Below, piece after piece: positions 1-10,236 of a DNA stretch of 64,000 nucleotides. Numbering within the stretch: position 1 is the stretch's first letter; every line of letters starts with the position of its first letter. The translations under genes and the position numbers were made by a program. The DNA comes from Dermanyssus gallinae (lineage: Eukaryota; Arthropoda; Arachnida; Mesostigmata; Dermanyssidae), in the NCBI GenBank assembly GCA_003439945.1, contig QVRM01004797.1:1-64000 (forward strand), in the 5' to 3' direction. The notes below the pieces were generated by a model, which worked only from the letters and a program-made list of their open reading frames with translations, was not told the origin of the DNA and did no database searches.

Positions 1-1765
1 CAACCTCATCTTCGTCGTCGTTGTTGTCGTCGTCGTCGAACGAACGAACTTGCTCGCCGAAACGAACCACAACGATTGCTGATGAGCTGATGGTGAAAAG
101 ATTCTGGGTGAGCGAGTGTTGAACGAAAGAAATATAGTTCGGACGGGTCGCCGTGTGCGCTCGCCTACCGCCGTCGAATTGTTGCTAGCGTTTTATTCCC
201 ACGACGACTATTTATACTGTTACTACAGTGACTTCACTACAGCGCTTCACTTGCTGTCGCTGCTGCTGCTGCTTGCTGTTCTGTTCTACGTTTAGTGATG
301 GTATAGAAAACTACTCGTGGTCGAACCGATGCTGAGGTCGTAACGAATGCTATGAATATATCTGCATCAACAAAAACAACAACACCAATTTTTAAAGTGC
401 TAGCATAACATAACAATGCTATTACACGTTCACGCGGAGACAATTGTTCGCTCCAAACTGCTAACATAAACAAGTTATACAAATAAAACATAATACAAAT
501 ACTATGCAAATAAAGCAACAACAGCACACGCATTAATGTGCAAGCAACTACAAACAACAATGATCATCAAAAGACGATTGTTGAATGACAATAACGCAAA
601 CCAACTTTTTAGTTAGCTGGCGACTAACTACCCAGATAAATCAGAGCAGAATTTCTTGTTAAACTTGAGCTGGAAACTGCCCGAACTTTATATAGAAGTT
701 TAAAAAGTTGGAATGCACAATATTGCTCGTGTGCGTGCGTTATATGAGAACATTTTAAGAGCCGCTCATTGAACGACCTCAGGCAGACAGCGTTCGTTGG
801 TCGCGAGAAGAGAACCGGGGCCGGGGCAACCTGGTGTCTAACTTTATTTGCAAATATGAGATATTTATCTTGACTGCTCAAAAAATATCATTTGTTATCT
901 TAACACGAAATTGAACTAATGAATGTCAATTAATTTTCATAATAATGGCGACACGCGGTTCACTCCTCACTGCCGATGTCGCGAAAAAACACACCTACAA
1001 TACCGACAACAACAACAGCAAATACATGAATAGTTGTTACCTGCGTACACCTACACTAACCAATAACAAAAATATACCATCTCTAGTCGACATACATTTG
1101 CAAATCTTACGCAAGACGATAGGGCTTTGAAGGGATACACGGGATCACACCCGCGCCTTATTCTATTAGAATCGTCGGTAATCATTATATAAGATTGTAA
1201 CAACAACAACAACGACAACGACAGCAACAGCAACAACGACAACGAAAACAACAACAACAAATTGAGCTAGACAAACGCAAGAGAGTCCGAGTCGAAGCGT
1301 TCGCTGGTTGGGTAGACGACGTCATTGACTCGTGTGCGACCATAGCCGCAGTGTAGCCCGGTCTCTAAGCGCAAGCGAGACGCGTAAAGGTAAAATAGAT
1401 CAGGAATAGTCCATCGCAGCTACTCAGCGAGTGTGTTTCGTCGGCACAAAAACTTCTAGCAATCTTCGCTACAATCGTTAGCTCCCCTACAACCTGTCGT
1501 AATGATGATCAGCAGCAGCACCATTGTCATCACCAACTCATCACACGAATCGTCATCAGCCAGCGCTGTCTAAACGGTTGTCGTCTTGTCGATCTGTCGA
1601 TGTGCCGAACTGCTGTGCTCACCACACTCGAACGCACGATTATTGCCCATGCTATTACGAATCCGTTGAATGATGCGTGCTGTAATGATTGTCGTAATTG
1701 TAATGAAAGTCGATATTGTTAGACGGAGCTTGTGGCCTTGCGGGCAGAGCTCGCATCTTATCGCC
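1..1765. other. Non-coding AAC/GTC-rich DNA, no gene recognised
   Basis: GTC/GTT runs lie at about 9-40, and CAA/CGA/CAG-type trinucleotide runs at about 1000-1020 and 1198-1260. The short open frames (for example 237-560 minus and 945-1130 plus) are low-complexity or show no motif. The stretch at 1260-1740 is more GC-rich and could hold a 5' UTR or promoter, but I see no splice or coding evidence. Confidence 0.5.
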
Positions 1766-1771
1766 GCTGAA

Positions 1772-1772
1772 A

Positions 1773-1838
<66 letters not shown>

Positions 1839-1865
1839 TATTATTATTATTATTATTATTATTAT
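1772..1865. repeat. (TAA)n/(TTA)n palindromic microsatellite
   Basis: About 67 bp of TAA units switch near 1838 to about 27 bp of TTA units. The strand-switched trinucleotide run can therefore fold on itself. The R2-like zinc-finger fragment begins immediately to its right, and a short TAA run recurs at 2330-2346 on the other side of that fragment. Confidence 0.9.
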
Positions 1866-2330
1866 AACTATTAATCCACCTTCACGTCATTCCGAAAGCG
1901 TTGACAAGCAGGATATACAACAAATTCACACGTGGACGCAACCTACCCATACATGCGACCAATGTGGACGACTTTTAAGAACGCTGCAGGGCCTACGAAC
2001 ACACACTACACTTATTCATAGTCCACGCTTCTTCCGCACGCATCTATAACAGAATAGACCGACAGACACATCAGACTCAGACGGATCGCCCACGTGACTT
2101 GTCATTCAGCCATGTACTGAACAACAATGCCCTCCTGTACTCCTGGCCCAAACGCCCAACCACTTCGTTTGATACGAGTTGATACGATTATTGTACCTAT
2201 CGCAATAGAGTCACTGGGATTTATCAGTAAACGAACTGATCTGTTGCTCCAATATTTAGCTAAACGCATTCACGAAATTTGAGCCAGTCTGTTTGAACAG
2301 TGAAGGTCAAGCAAACGTTCTCACCAACTA
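1866..2330 (+). mobile_element. Probable R2-like LINE 5' fragment with C2H2 finger
   Basis: Translation at 1954-2019 gives one C2H2 zinc finger: C-x2-C-x12-H-x4-H containing CDQCGRLLRTLQGLRTH. The combination CGR, a central T, GL and then H is the pattern I associate with the N-terminal DNA-binding fingers of R2- and NeSL-type LINEs. The frame meets a stop soon after. TAA-type repeats lie on both sides. No reverse transcriptase is attached, so whether it belongs with the R2-like copies further right is inference. The alternative is a lone relic of a cellular zinc-finger exon. Confidence 0.4.
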
Positions 2331-2346
2331 ATAATAATAATAATAA

Positions 2347-3069
2347 AATCACAAACTATCTCCTCATTGCAATAGGTACAATTAATTTCAACACTTCCAT
2401 GATTTGTGGCTATATTCTTAATAGTTTATTCAATCTTTAGCTCTCACATTGCTATTGTTAATATGTAATGCAGTTTTATATTGTACGTATGTTGCAATAA
2501 GGATGCTGTGCGGGAAGGAATATGCTTATATTATTGGTAAGCCTTCAAACAGGCTTAATTAGCTACTAATGACATCACTGTTCTTAACATTTTAGCAAAT
2601 TCATTATGTGTGCAATTTCAAAGAAACGCTTTCCGAGTTTCTCAGTTAAGCTTGTAACGTCTGTGCCGCAGGCGTTGCTATGGTTACGAGAAGGACCAAA
2701 CAAAAACATATGACAAAGTAACAATGAAAAATCCGCGCTTTTTTTGCTTTCTTTATCCATTTCGATGTGTCTATATTTTCTGCCGTCCTTGACCGCTCCT
2801 CTTCCTCCGCCTACTGCCCTATTAATCTGAACCTTATCCTGTTGACCTATGCTTTTGACGATGACAATACAGGGATTTCGACAAGGCGATTGTTTATTTC
2901 GTCACAGTCGTCGTCATCATCATAGTAAGTCGGATCGGATTGATCTTCGTTCTCATGAATAGGCGCTCACCATAAACTTTACTTGCTGTCAGTAGCGTAC
3001 AGGGGCAACTGTAGCGCCTCCAGTACAGGAACAGCGAAAACAAAACTAGATGTAGGACAGCATGTTTAG
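2347..3069. other. Unrecognised AT-rich DNA
   Basis: No open frame of note and no motif. A short imperfect inverted pair (about 17 bp) lies at 2190-2206 and 2375-2392, straddling the left edge of this stretch. Confidence 0.5.
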
Positions 3070-3153
3070 AATATATATATATATATATATATAACGCATA
3101 TGTGGTGCTACAATGGTGGAAACGATATATTTATATATATATATATATATATC
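3070..3153. repeat. Two neighbouring (TA)n tracts
   Basis: TA runs at 3070-3093 and 3126-3152 are separated by about 32 bp of unique sequence. Confidence 0.9.
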
Positions 3154-3390
3154 CCATTTCCGCGCGCACATTCTAGTTTGAAAGACATGCTGAGCTGTTT
3201 GATAGGATTTATGTGGATTAGGCATTAGGTGGTTAGATCAGCTCACTGAGATGTATAGCCATCGCAACCATTACATTTTTTTCATGTAATAATTATTACA
3301 ATATAATAATAAATGTTAAAAACTTCATACCAGACCCTTATTATGACGCTAGTGCATATTTTTAAAAGACAACATTTTGCCCGAATTTTA

Positions 3391-3475
3391 CAGCGTGACC
3401 TACACTACAAAGTAGAGGTTTACAGCGTAGCCAACACTGCAAAAGAAGAATTGAACAGCGTAACGTACACTACGA
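3391..3475. repeat. Three imperfect ~32-bp tandem repeats
   Basis: The phrase CAGCGT followed by ACACTAC/ACACTGC starts at 3391, 3423 and 3456, giving periods of 32 and 33 bp. The spacer sequences have diverged. Confidence 0.6.
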
Positions 3476-4056
3476 CGTTTTTTTCTGCAAAACAATACGC
3501 CTAACGTTATCTTGACAGACGAAACGCTGTACGATCGCCGACTGATTCGCACGCTTTTGGCCAGCGTCGTCGTGACCAACGACTTGCCCGTTGGAGAGGA
3601 GGATTTCGGCAGCCGCAGAAGAGTGTAAAGTTCTAGACGCACATGTCACACGATCGCCACCATAAAGCCAGTTCCTTTCAAATATCGCCACCGCTGGTTC
3701 CGGCACCGGTAACCAAATCGAGCTCTTTATTCGCTAGAACCGCGTCTGAAAATTCGAGGTGGCCGGGTCACCACTGCTGCGACTGGCAGTGCGCAAAGAG
3801 ATCCATCGTGGACGATATTGAGGCAGGTCCTGTTCGACTCTGTGAGGTGAGACAGAGCGAGAGAAGGCCAACGGAAGACTGAAATATCGAGAACGCGGTA
3901 GACGAAGGGGCCCAAGACGAACATCTACCTAGACGGCGCCTGAGGCGCCGGTTCACGTCCTCGGGCATGGTAGCTGTTCAGGTGCCCAGCAGCAGCTCTG
4001 CTGGGTAGCGGGTCGTCGGCTGTTGTCGATTCCCTCCTGTTGGCCATTTTTCAGCG

Positions 4057-4058
<2 letters not shown>
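3476..4058. other. Unrecognised DNA, moderately GC-rich
   Basis: Overlapping short frames run on both strands. The largest, 3643-3882 plus (79 codons), has no recognisable domain. Nothing here can be supported as a gene. Confidence 0.45.

Positions 4059-4126
<68 letters not shown>
4059..4126. repeat. (TA)n microsatellite
   Basis: About 68 bp of uninterrupted TA. The Tyr-Ile polymers predicted on both strands are artefacts of this repeat. Confidence 0.95.
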
Positions 4127-4127
<1 letters not shown>

Positions 4128-4129
<2 letters not shown>

Positions 4130-5330
4130 CCCATACATATATCCTGATGTCATTCGAAACCAGTCGGCGGCAGGCGAGTCCCTGTGTGAAGAGCTGGCGA
4201 GGAAATCCTCGACGCTTCTCGATGGGCCCTGCCATTCACATATCCTACGGGAATAACATATCTGTTATTCTGGTCCATTTACGTTTCAATCGGTGACGTC
4301 TCTTGCCTATAAGATGGGCATCCAATACTGGCCCACTCGCTGATGATACCACTGCTGTGCTTGCCGAAGCCGCCCGGCCAATACCGGCCGCCAAGGAAAA
4401 CCCTGAAGAGACGTCATTGCCGAGCAACTGTCCACCGTCTTTAGGTCGTATTTTGCTAGCACAGAGTATCTGCGCCCGTAGAGACCCGTCATCGTCGTCG
4501 TCGTCGTCGTTGGGTATCGGCGCAGCAGCAACAGCAAGGAAGACGAATTTCTCGAATATGCCCTGGTCGATAACACGCGTCGTCTTTCGATACGTTTGTG
4601 ACTATTGGAGGCTACGATTTTAAGCTATTTATTTAAGCGGCTAACGGATAGCAACAACACCGCTCGAAAAACTTCGTTTTGGCATGGCGTGTTTTATTCA
4701 TCCGGATGCTGCGCTGTATCGATACGCCTGCGTTCAAACGTAACGCCTCTCAAGGCCGTCAACCTTCAAGCCAGCACGCGATAAAACTTCACGCATACCC
4801 TGAATGTTCTTTATAGATGTCAGCATCAGCTGTGAGTAAACTTAATGCGTTAATTTTCGTTAGATAATAGTCTAAGATAGTTCGCGTTTGGAGATGATTG
4901 ATTGAGCAGAACGCAAGCTCTCCCTATGACATCATTGCGTGCCCACCACAAGGGATTTGGGAAGATGGACGAAGGGACGAGGGTTAATAAGTCAAACGTC
5001 TTCGTTAGCCAGCAGATGCATCTCAGCTGACAAAAATACGCTCTTCGCCTCTCGGTCGGATTTCCGGGCGAAGCTGATTGTCAAAGTTGCTTTGCTACTT
5101 GTGCAGCCGAACGACGTTCCAACGCACTGTGTCGTCAGAGCCCTGGGGACGCTCCTATTGGTGCCGGTGGCATATTTAAATTATGCTAATTAAAGTTAGC
5201 TTCTCATCATCTCGACCGAACTAACGATCAAACCAGCAAAATGAGCAGGGAGTAGCAGTGCGAAAATAGCGCTGACCGAACGAACGTATGTTCCCTCCGC
5301 AAAACTTAATGCGCATATACAAACAGCTCA

Positions 5331-5332
<2 letters not shown>
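4128..5332. other. Unrecognised DNA with (TCG)n run
   Basis: A TCG run lies at about 4490-4509. Frames at 4303-4623 plus (106 codons) and 4939-5193 plus (84 codons) match nothing I know, and the first owes its Ser run to the TCG repeat. Confidence 0.45.

Positions 5333-5361
<29 letters not shown>
5333..5361. repeat. (TA)n tract at 5' edge of a LINE
   Basis: About 29 bp of TA, followed by AAA and a run of about 14 T, and then the truncated start of the CR1/L2/Rex1-like element. Confidence 0.9.
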
Positions 5362-5364
<3 letters not shown>

Positions 5365-5383
5365 TTTTTTTTTTTTTGATACT

Positions 5384-6355
5384 TTTCAACACGGATTTGT
5401 ACCTCGTCGTTCTACGTGCACGCAACTATTAGAAATGACAAACGATTGGGCCTTGTACATAAATTTCAAAAAAGATTTTCACTGTATATATTTTGACCAG
5501 AAGAGTGCCTTTGACAGGGTTGATCATAAGCTTCTTATCGACAAGATGAAGACGCTCCAGGTTCATTTACAAACGCGCAAATGGCTTGCCGCGTTTTTAC
5601 ACAATCGGTCGTTCCGAGTCAAATGCGGTGAAGCTCTCAGTGAGCCACGACTGACTCCGTCCGGCGTCCCACAGGGGAGCTGCGTCTCTCCTTTGCTGTA
5701 CACAGTGTTTGTTTTAGACATAAAATCTTATATTCCGTCGAGTGTTAAATACCTACTGTACGCCGATGACCTAAAGATATACGCACCCTTGGACTCTCCC
5801 TCAGCGCACACTGCGTTACAGTCTGCTGTCGATGGCATCTGCCGCTGGTGCATTGACAATGGCATGGAGCTATCAGTTTCGAAATGCCTCGTTTTGAAAC
5901 ATGGCTTCTTTAATCTGGAGTATCAGCTTAACGGGACAATTCTGCCCACCGCTAATGTTGCTCGGGATCTCGGTGTATTAATGTCAACAGATCTAACATT
6001 TTCTGTACATATAAGAGAGCTAGTCAAAACAACATCTACACTTGTGAACACGCTGTTCCGTTGCTTTATCATCAAGGACCCAAATGTGTATATTCGTCTG
6101 TATAAAGCAATTGTGCTATCCAAACTTTTATATTGTTCACCTGTCTGGAGCCCACACTTGTGCAAGCACATAGGCATGCTTGAAGGTATTCAGAGAAGAT
6201 TTCTAAAAAGGCTCTGTAAAAGATGTGATATTGACCCGAATGCTGTAAACCTTCCGTCGCTCTCGTTTTTACTGAAGAACAACGACACGCGAGCACTATC
6301 GCAACTTTCAAGTGCCGATCTTATCAACCGTTTTTTTCGACGTGACAATGAATAA
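5384..6355 (+). CDS. Reverse transcriptase of CR1/L2/Rex1-like LINE, partial
   Basis: An open frame of 323 codons, already open upstream of the first ATG (5435). Upstream residues FQHGFVPRRST match the QHGF..GRST motif of CR1/L2/Rex1 reverse transcriptases. Further motifs are FDQKSAFDRVDH (domain A, first catalytic Asp), SGVPQGSCVSPLLY (domain B), YLLYADDLKIY (catalytic YADD), then DLGV and LLYCSPVWSP in the thumb-like C-terminal part. The catalytic residues are intact. The upstream endonuclease is missing. The family C-terminus ([12 protein letters not shown]) continues at about 6360-6485 in another frame. A T7 run near 6331-6337 is a likely frameshift site, so the copy is probably inactive although long and open. 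Confidence 0.85.
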   Translation, partial: FQHGFVPRRSTCTQLLEMTNDWALYINFKKDFHCIYFDQKSAFDRVDHKLLIDKMKTLQVHLQTRKWLAAFLHNRSFRVKCGEALSEPRLTPSGVPQGSCVSPLLYTVFVLDIKSYIPSSVKYLLYADDLKIYAPLDSPSAHTALQSAVDGICRWCIDNGMELSVSKCLVLKHGFFNLEYQLNGTILPTANVARDLGVLMSTDLTFSVHIRELVKTTSTLVNTLFRCFIIKDPNVYIRLYKAIVLSKLLYCSPVWSPHLCKHIGMLEGIQRRFLKRLCKRCDIDPNAVNLPSLSFLLKNNDTRALSQLSSADLINRFFRRDNE

Positions 6356-6511
6356 TCGCAGAAGTCAAATCATGTTTTTACCAAAATGTATTCCAAGACT
6401 TGAAACAGTCAATAATATGTTCGCCTGGCGTGTAGCCAGAGAATTGCACAACAAGGAGGTTTTGGGGGCGTCCTTGCCCACCTAGCTTTCCTTCTTACCC
6501 TTTATTCGGTA

Positions 6512-6517
6512 AATAAA
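6512..6517 (+). promoter_or_regulatory. AATAAA polyadenylation-type signal of the LINE
   Basis: AATAAA lies just upstream of the (TTCTA)n tail. The related fragment ending near 10820 has AATAAA at the same position relative to its tail. Confidence 0.5.
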
Positions 6518-6546
6518 GGCGTTTTCTATTCTATTCTATTCTATTC

Positions 6547-6547
<1 letters not shown>

Positions 6548-6634
<87 letters not shown>

Positions 6635-6664
6635 TACATATATAAATATATATATATATATATA
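6548..6664. repeat. Long interrupted (TA)n tract
   Basis: About 117 bp of TA with TTTA and TACATATAAA interruptions. It directly follows the (TTCTA)n tail of the LINE. Confidence 0.95.
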
Positions 6665-6779
6665 TTATTTGAAACCAACATAAAACGATACATACAGCGT
6701 TATACTCTGTATTGCAAATAACTCGCTGTTCAATGGTCCAACATACAGACCTAGCATAGGATGACATCTGTTATTTTGG

Positions 6780-6782
<3 letters not shown>

Positions 6783-6832
<50 letters not shown>

Positions 6833-6855
6833 TGTATATGTATATATATATATAT
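6783..6855. repeat. (TA)n with TTTGTATATG interruption
   Basis: Two TA runs (6783-6829 and 6835-6855) flank a short non-TA interruption. Confidence 0.9.
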
Positions 6856-7797
6856 TCCCGGCACTCGTTATCAAACATATGAGTCCGCCACTTGTGCTCA
6901 GCGTCTAATTAATCAGACTAGTCAATTTGATCTTCTTTCTGCTATAACGTCTTACCGTTTTTTTAATTAAACGCTTTTATGGGTATACATAGCGGAGGAA
7001 GAGATTGAAATGACACACCCATGGCATCAACGAAGGCGGGTTGGCATGTTTCGGCAGAGCCTCTAGGTCAGCGCGCCAGGTCTACGCGTAAATGACAGAG
7101 AGTCGGTCATTCGGGAGAATCCCTTTCAACATTCGCCAGGCAAATGCTCTGTTAAATCATTCCAAGCGGGCAATAGCTTTGGGAAGCGATAAATCGACAA
7201 TCTAGTGTTTGCCTGGATATAAAAATGTTTGTTAGTCTCAAACGTGTAGTCCAAACAAGCATTGCGCGACGAGCTAGGAGTTCTGTAACACCGAAATTTG
7301 CACGTCGTACTATATATATAAATATATATATATCAGAATCGCTCCCCTTAATACGTCAGATGTGCACTAAATAGGCTACACATTCTGTTCGGTACGATTC
7401 CGTCAATGTTGACTCGACTCAACACTACTGGTGTTCTTGTTGCTAGTACTGCTATGGTTATGTCGTTATTGTTGTTGTTGAAAAAAAAAGAAGACAATTC
7501 TGAAGAAGTTTCTTTAGAATTAAGCGATTTGGTCGTTAAGTGATGACCGATGATCTAAAGTGGATGCGTTCTCTCATTGTTCTGAGCCGAAGATTATTCT
7601 GGAGCGGCACTTCTTCTGTATGTGTGCATACACATAAACATCTTCAGGGTGTGGTAACAGAAAGAAAGGGGTTTGCAGTTATGCTGCCGAACTGTTTTGG
7701 TCTCGTCACACTTGCTCGACCCCAAGACAATGCTAAGAGACGGTAATCAACGCCGTCCTCACCAACCATCTGAAGATGGCGCGTGTTGTGGTGAATT
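6856..7797. other. Unrecognised DNA
   Basis: A short TA run lies at 7310-7333. On the minus strand near 7125-7165 the residues FAWRML resemble the C-terminal FAWRIA motif of the CR1/L2/Rex1-like LINEs at 6.4 and 10.7 kb. This is too short to call. Confidence 0.4.
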
Positions 7798-8339
7798 TTC
7801 TCTGTCGTTGGGTGCAGGTTGTTGTCGTTGTTGTTGCGGTTGTGGTTGTTGTTGTTGTTGTTGTGGTTGTTGTTGTTGTTGTCGTTTCTGTTGTTGTTAT
7901 TTTTGTTGTCGAAATTGTTGGTGGTGCTGCTGCTGATCCTATTATTGTTGTTATTGCCATTCTTCTCGTCGTCGTTGTTGTCGTCGATGCAGTTGTTTCC
8001 GTTGTTGTTGTTGTTGCTGTTGTTGTTCTTGTTGTTGTTGGCAATATTGTCGTGATCGGCGTAGTCTTTACGGCTGCTGTTGATGCTGCTGTAGAAGTTG
8101 TTCATGTTGTGGTTGTTGATGTTGTTGTGGCACTGATCATGGGTGGTTGTGGGTGGTGGTGGTGGTGGAGAACAATACAAGGGCAATGACCGACTGTCAA
8201 TCCGAGTGTCTGAATTCCTGGCTAGATCTGTCTCCGTGTACGGACGGTGTCTGCTCGCAGACGGTGCTGATGTAGCTCGCCGATACGGTAGACGCTCATT
8301 TATTCTGCCAGTCGGCTGCTTCTTAGTGATACGAGGCAA
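7644..8339 (-). other. Asn-rich open frame over GTT/GTC repeats, probably not a gene
   Basis: An uninterrupted 231-codon minus-strand frame with an ordinary N-terminal ~60 residues, then a Pro run and a long Asn-rich tract. The Asn tract is simply the AAC-type repeat read in one frame. The plus strand gives Val or Cys polymers over the same bases. Poly-Asn proteins exist in arthropods, so an exon cannot be excluded. I see no splice sites, conserved domain or start context that favours it. Confidence 0.2.
7798..8160. repeat. GTT/GTC-rich trinucleotide block
   Basis: About 360 bp dominated by GTT, GTC and GCT units, ending in GGT units near 8145-8165. It is the strand complement of the AAC-rich block at 8400-8678. 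Confidence 0.85.
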
Positions 8340-8399
8340 GCGGATTTTATCACGGCAGCATATAAATGCTCAGACGATACCACACGCATCTCAGGTCAA

Positions 8400-8678
8400 A
8401 CCACAACAACGATAGCAACAACAATGACGACGTCAACAACAACGACGACGACGCCAGCAGCAGCAGCAACAACAACAATAACAACAACGCCAGTGCCAGC
8501 AGCAACAACAACAATGCTAGCAGCCACAATAAAAAACAACAACAACAACGAAATAAGTAAGTACGTTGACAGCAGCCTCAATACGAAGAACAATATGAAG
8601 CACAACAACAACGACAACGACAACAACAACAACAATTACAACAAAAACAACAACAACTACTACAACATAAACAACAAT
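8400..8678. repeat. AAC/GAC-rich trinucleotide block
   Basis: About 280 bp of AAC, AGC and GAC units, in inverted orientation to the block at 7798-8160, with about 240 bp of ordinary sequence between. It merges into the following TA tract. Confidence 0.85.
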
Positions 8679-8766
<88 letters not shown>

Positions 8767-8768
8767 TA
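8679..8768. repeat. (TA)n microsatellite
   Basis: About 90 bp of TA with single CATA interruptions near each end. Confidence 0.95.
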
Positions 8769-8769
8769 C

Positions 8770-9782
8770 AAAGAATTATACTAGTATTAACTGTAACGAG
8801 TCTAGTACCGGCAAGGTTCACCATCACAGTCGCAAACCAAGAACACCAATTAAAAAATAAACGACGAAAAGCGCAACAGTATTTGTTACTCCAGCTCCAG
8901 CCATGAACTGGGCTCTTTTCTTCGCCCTCGCTCCTCTGTTAGAGTGTTGACTCGTAAATCGTGCCAATGGCCCATTTAATGTGCCCCTTTTGAAGTTTTT
9001 TTTTTGCGCCAGTCTTATCACTGTATCTGAATATAGCCCATAATTATTTGGAAAGTTATGTCAATACCACCGTAAATCCGTTATCGGGCCTCGCATATAT
9101 GTATATGTTCAAATTTGACTCTATTATTATTCCTATGTTAATATAGAATGACAATATTAACAAGCTGCATACTCGTTCACGTATCATCGGCGCAAAATGC
9201 GGCCCCTTTTAGTTAATTCAGAATCCAACTATTAGGCAATAATGCCGCTTTATGACGCCCAGGGAAGACAAGAAGGCCAACCGGAGGACTTTCTATATGT
9301 TACTGGGATTTCCACGAATGGCAGAGTTCGCAATGGATTTATAAAAAAAAAATATTATACAAACTTGTGCCTAAGTGCTATGCTTTCTGAAGGGCGGCGC
9401 AGTTTAATTGAAGCCACGTTTATTACTTACAACATCAAAGTTGACGTACTGCACATACGCGTTTATATTGCCGGTTCGTGTTTTGTCTCGTTGAATACTT
9501 CGTTTAGAGATTTCGTTTAAACTCATATCCGTAGGACTTCTGCAGACACGCCCGCACACGCCGACTATGTGGAGCTCGATCTCCACGAGATTTTTTCACT
9601 CGTCTCAGCAAAAGTGCACAGGTAAAAGTGTATCCGGTGAGTGAAAGTTTGCTAATCCAACTTGTGATTCCTTTATTAAAATGTTCTTAACATTTCTAGT
9701 ATTAACTTTAACGCCGTAAATTAGAGAGAAAGAAAGAGAGCGTCGCTGCACCAACCAAGTCCTGGTAGTAACGGTAGTCGCA
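8770..9782. other. Unrecognised AT-rich DNA
   Basis: The 92-codon frame at 9242-9520 plus has no motif I recognise. No repeat homologous to another part of the window was noticed. Confidence 0.4.
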
Positions 9783-9801
9783 TATAGTATATAGTATATA
9801 T

Positions 9802-9848
<47 letters not shown>
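9783..9848. repeat. (TA)n left of the foldback element
   Basis: About 66 bp of TA with small interruptions. It ends where the MITE arm begins. Confidence 0.9.
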
Positions 9849-9852
<4 letters not shown>

Positions 9853-10195
9853 GTATCAGGAATGTTTAAAGAGCAATATATGAAATTGTAGAGCTTGTTA
9901 AGGCAAATATTTTTCCAATGGAACATGGTCTCTGAGAAGTCTTGTTTTGGAATGAGAGTGAAATTACTACAATTTGTGACACTAATGTTTTGCCCGACAT
10001 AAGAGCACAAAATGTGCAACCGCTAGACAGCTAGTCCTCGTAGCAATTTAACGCCGGCCAGAAACACCAGTGTTACAAATTGCAGTAATTTCACTCTCAC
10101 TACGAAACAAGACTCCTCACCACGTTCAATTGGAAAACATATTTGCGTTAACAAGCTCTACAATTCTATATATCGCTCTTTAAACACTCCTGATA

Positions 10196-10200
<5 letters not shown>
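9849..10200. mobile_element. Foldback MITE with ~140-bp inverted arms
   Basis: The left arm (9849 to about 9990) and the reverse complement of the right arm (about 10055 to 10200) align over about 140 bp. Shared blocks include TGTATCAGGA, TGTTTAAAGAGC, ATTGTAGAGCTTGTTAA and GAGAGTGAAATTACT. The arms differ at scattered positions (I estimate 80-85% identity). The central loop is about 65 bp and carries no coding capacity. Both outer ends touch (TA)n, in keeping with the TA target of Tc1/mariner-type elements. Which transposase mobilised it is unknown. Confidence 0.85.

Positions 10201-10233
<33 letters not shown>
10200..10233. repeat. (TA)n right of the foldback element
   Basis: About 34 bp of TA directly abutting the right arm. 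Confidence 0.9.

Positions 10234-10236
<3 letters not shown>

Larger units (their letters stand above)
5362..6548 (+). mobile_element. 5'-truncated CR1/L2/Rex1-like LINE
   Basis: The element consists of a reverse transcriptase reading frame, a short 3' UTR with AATAAA at 6512-6517, and a 3' tail of about five TTCTA units (6523-6548). The tail then runs into a long TA tract. A microsatellite-type tail instead of poly(A) is typical of this LINE group. The left end starts inside the RT domain, as expected for incomplete reverse transcription, and abuts T-run plus (TA)n sequence. Both flanks are therefore simple repeats. Confidence 0.85.

Noticed and set aside
4023..4256. Tyr-Ile polymer proteins over TA tracts (also at 8.6, 22.5, 26.5, 44.3 and 61.1 kb)
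   Set aside because: They are translations of (TA)n on either strand with no other coding evidence.
7000..7260. Minus-strand LINE C-terminus (FAWRML)
   Set aside because: Only about six residues match the FAWRIA motif, and the neighbouring residues do not align.
7776..8189. Val-rich and Cys-rich frames on the plus strand
   Set aside because: Pure readings of GTT/GTC repeats in alternative frames.
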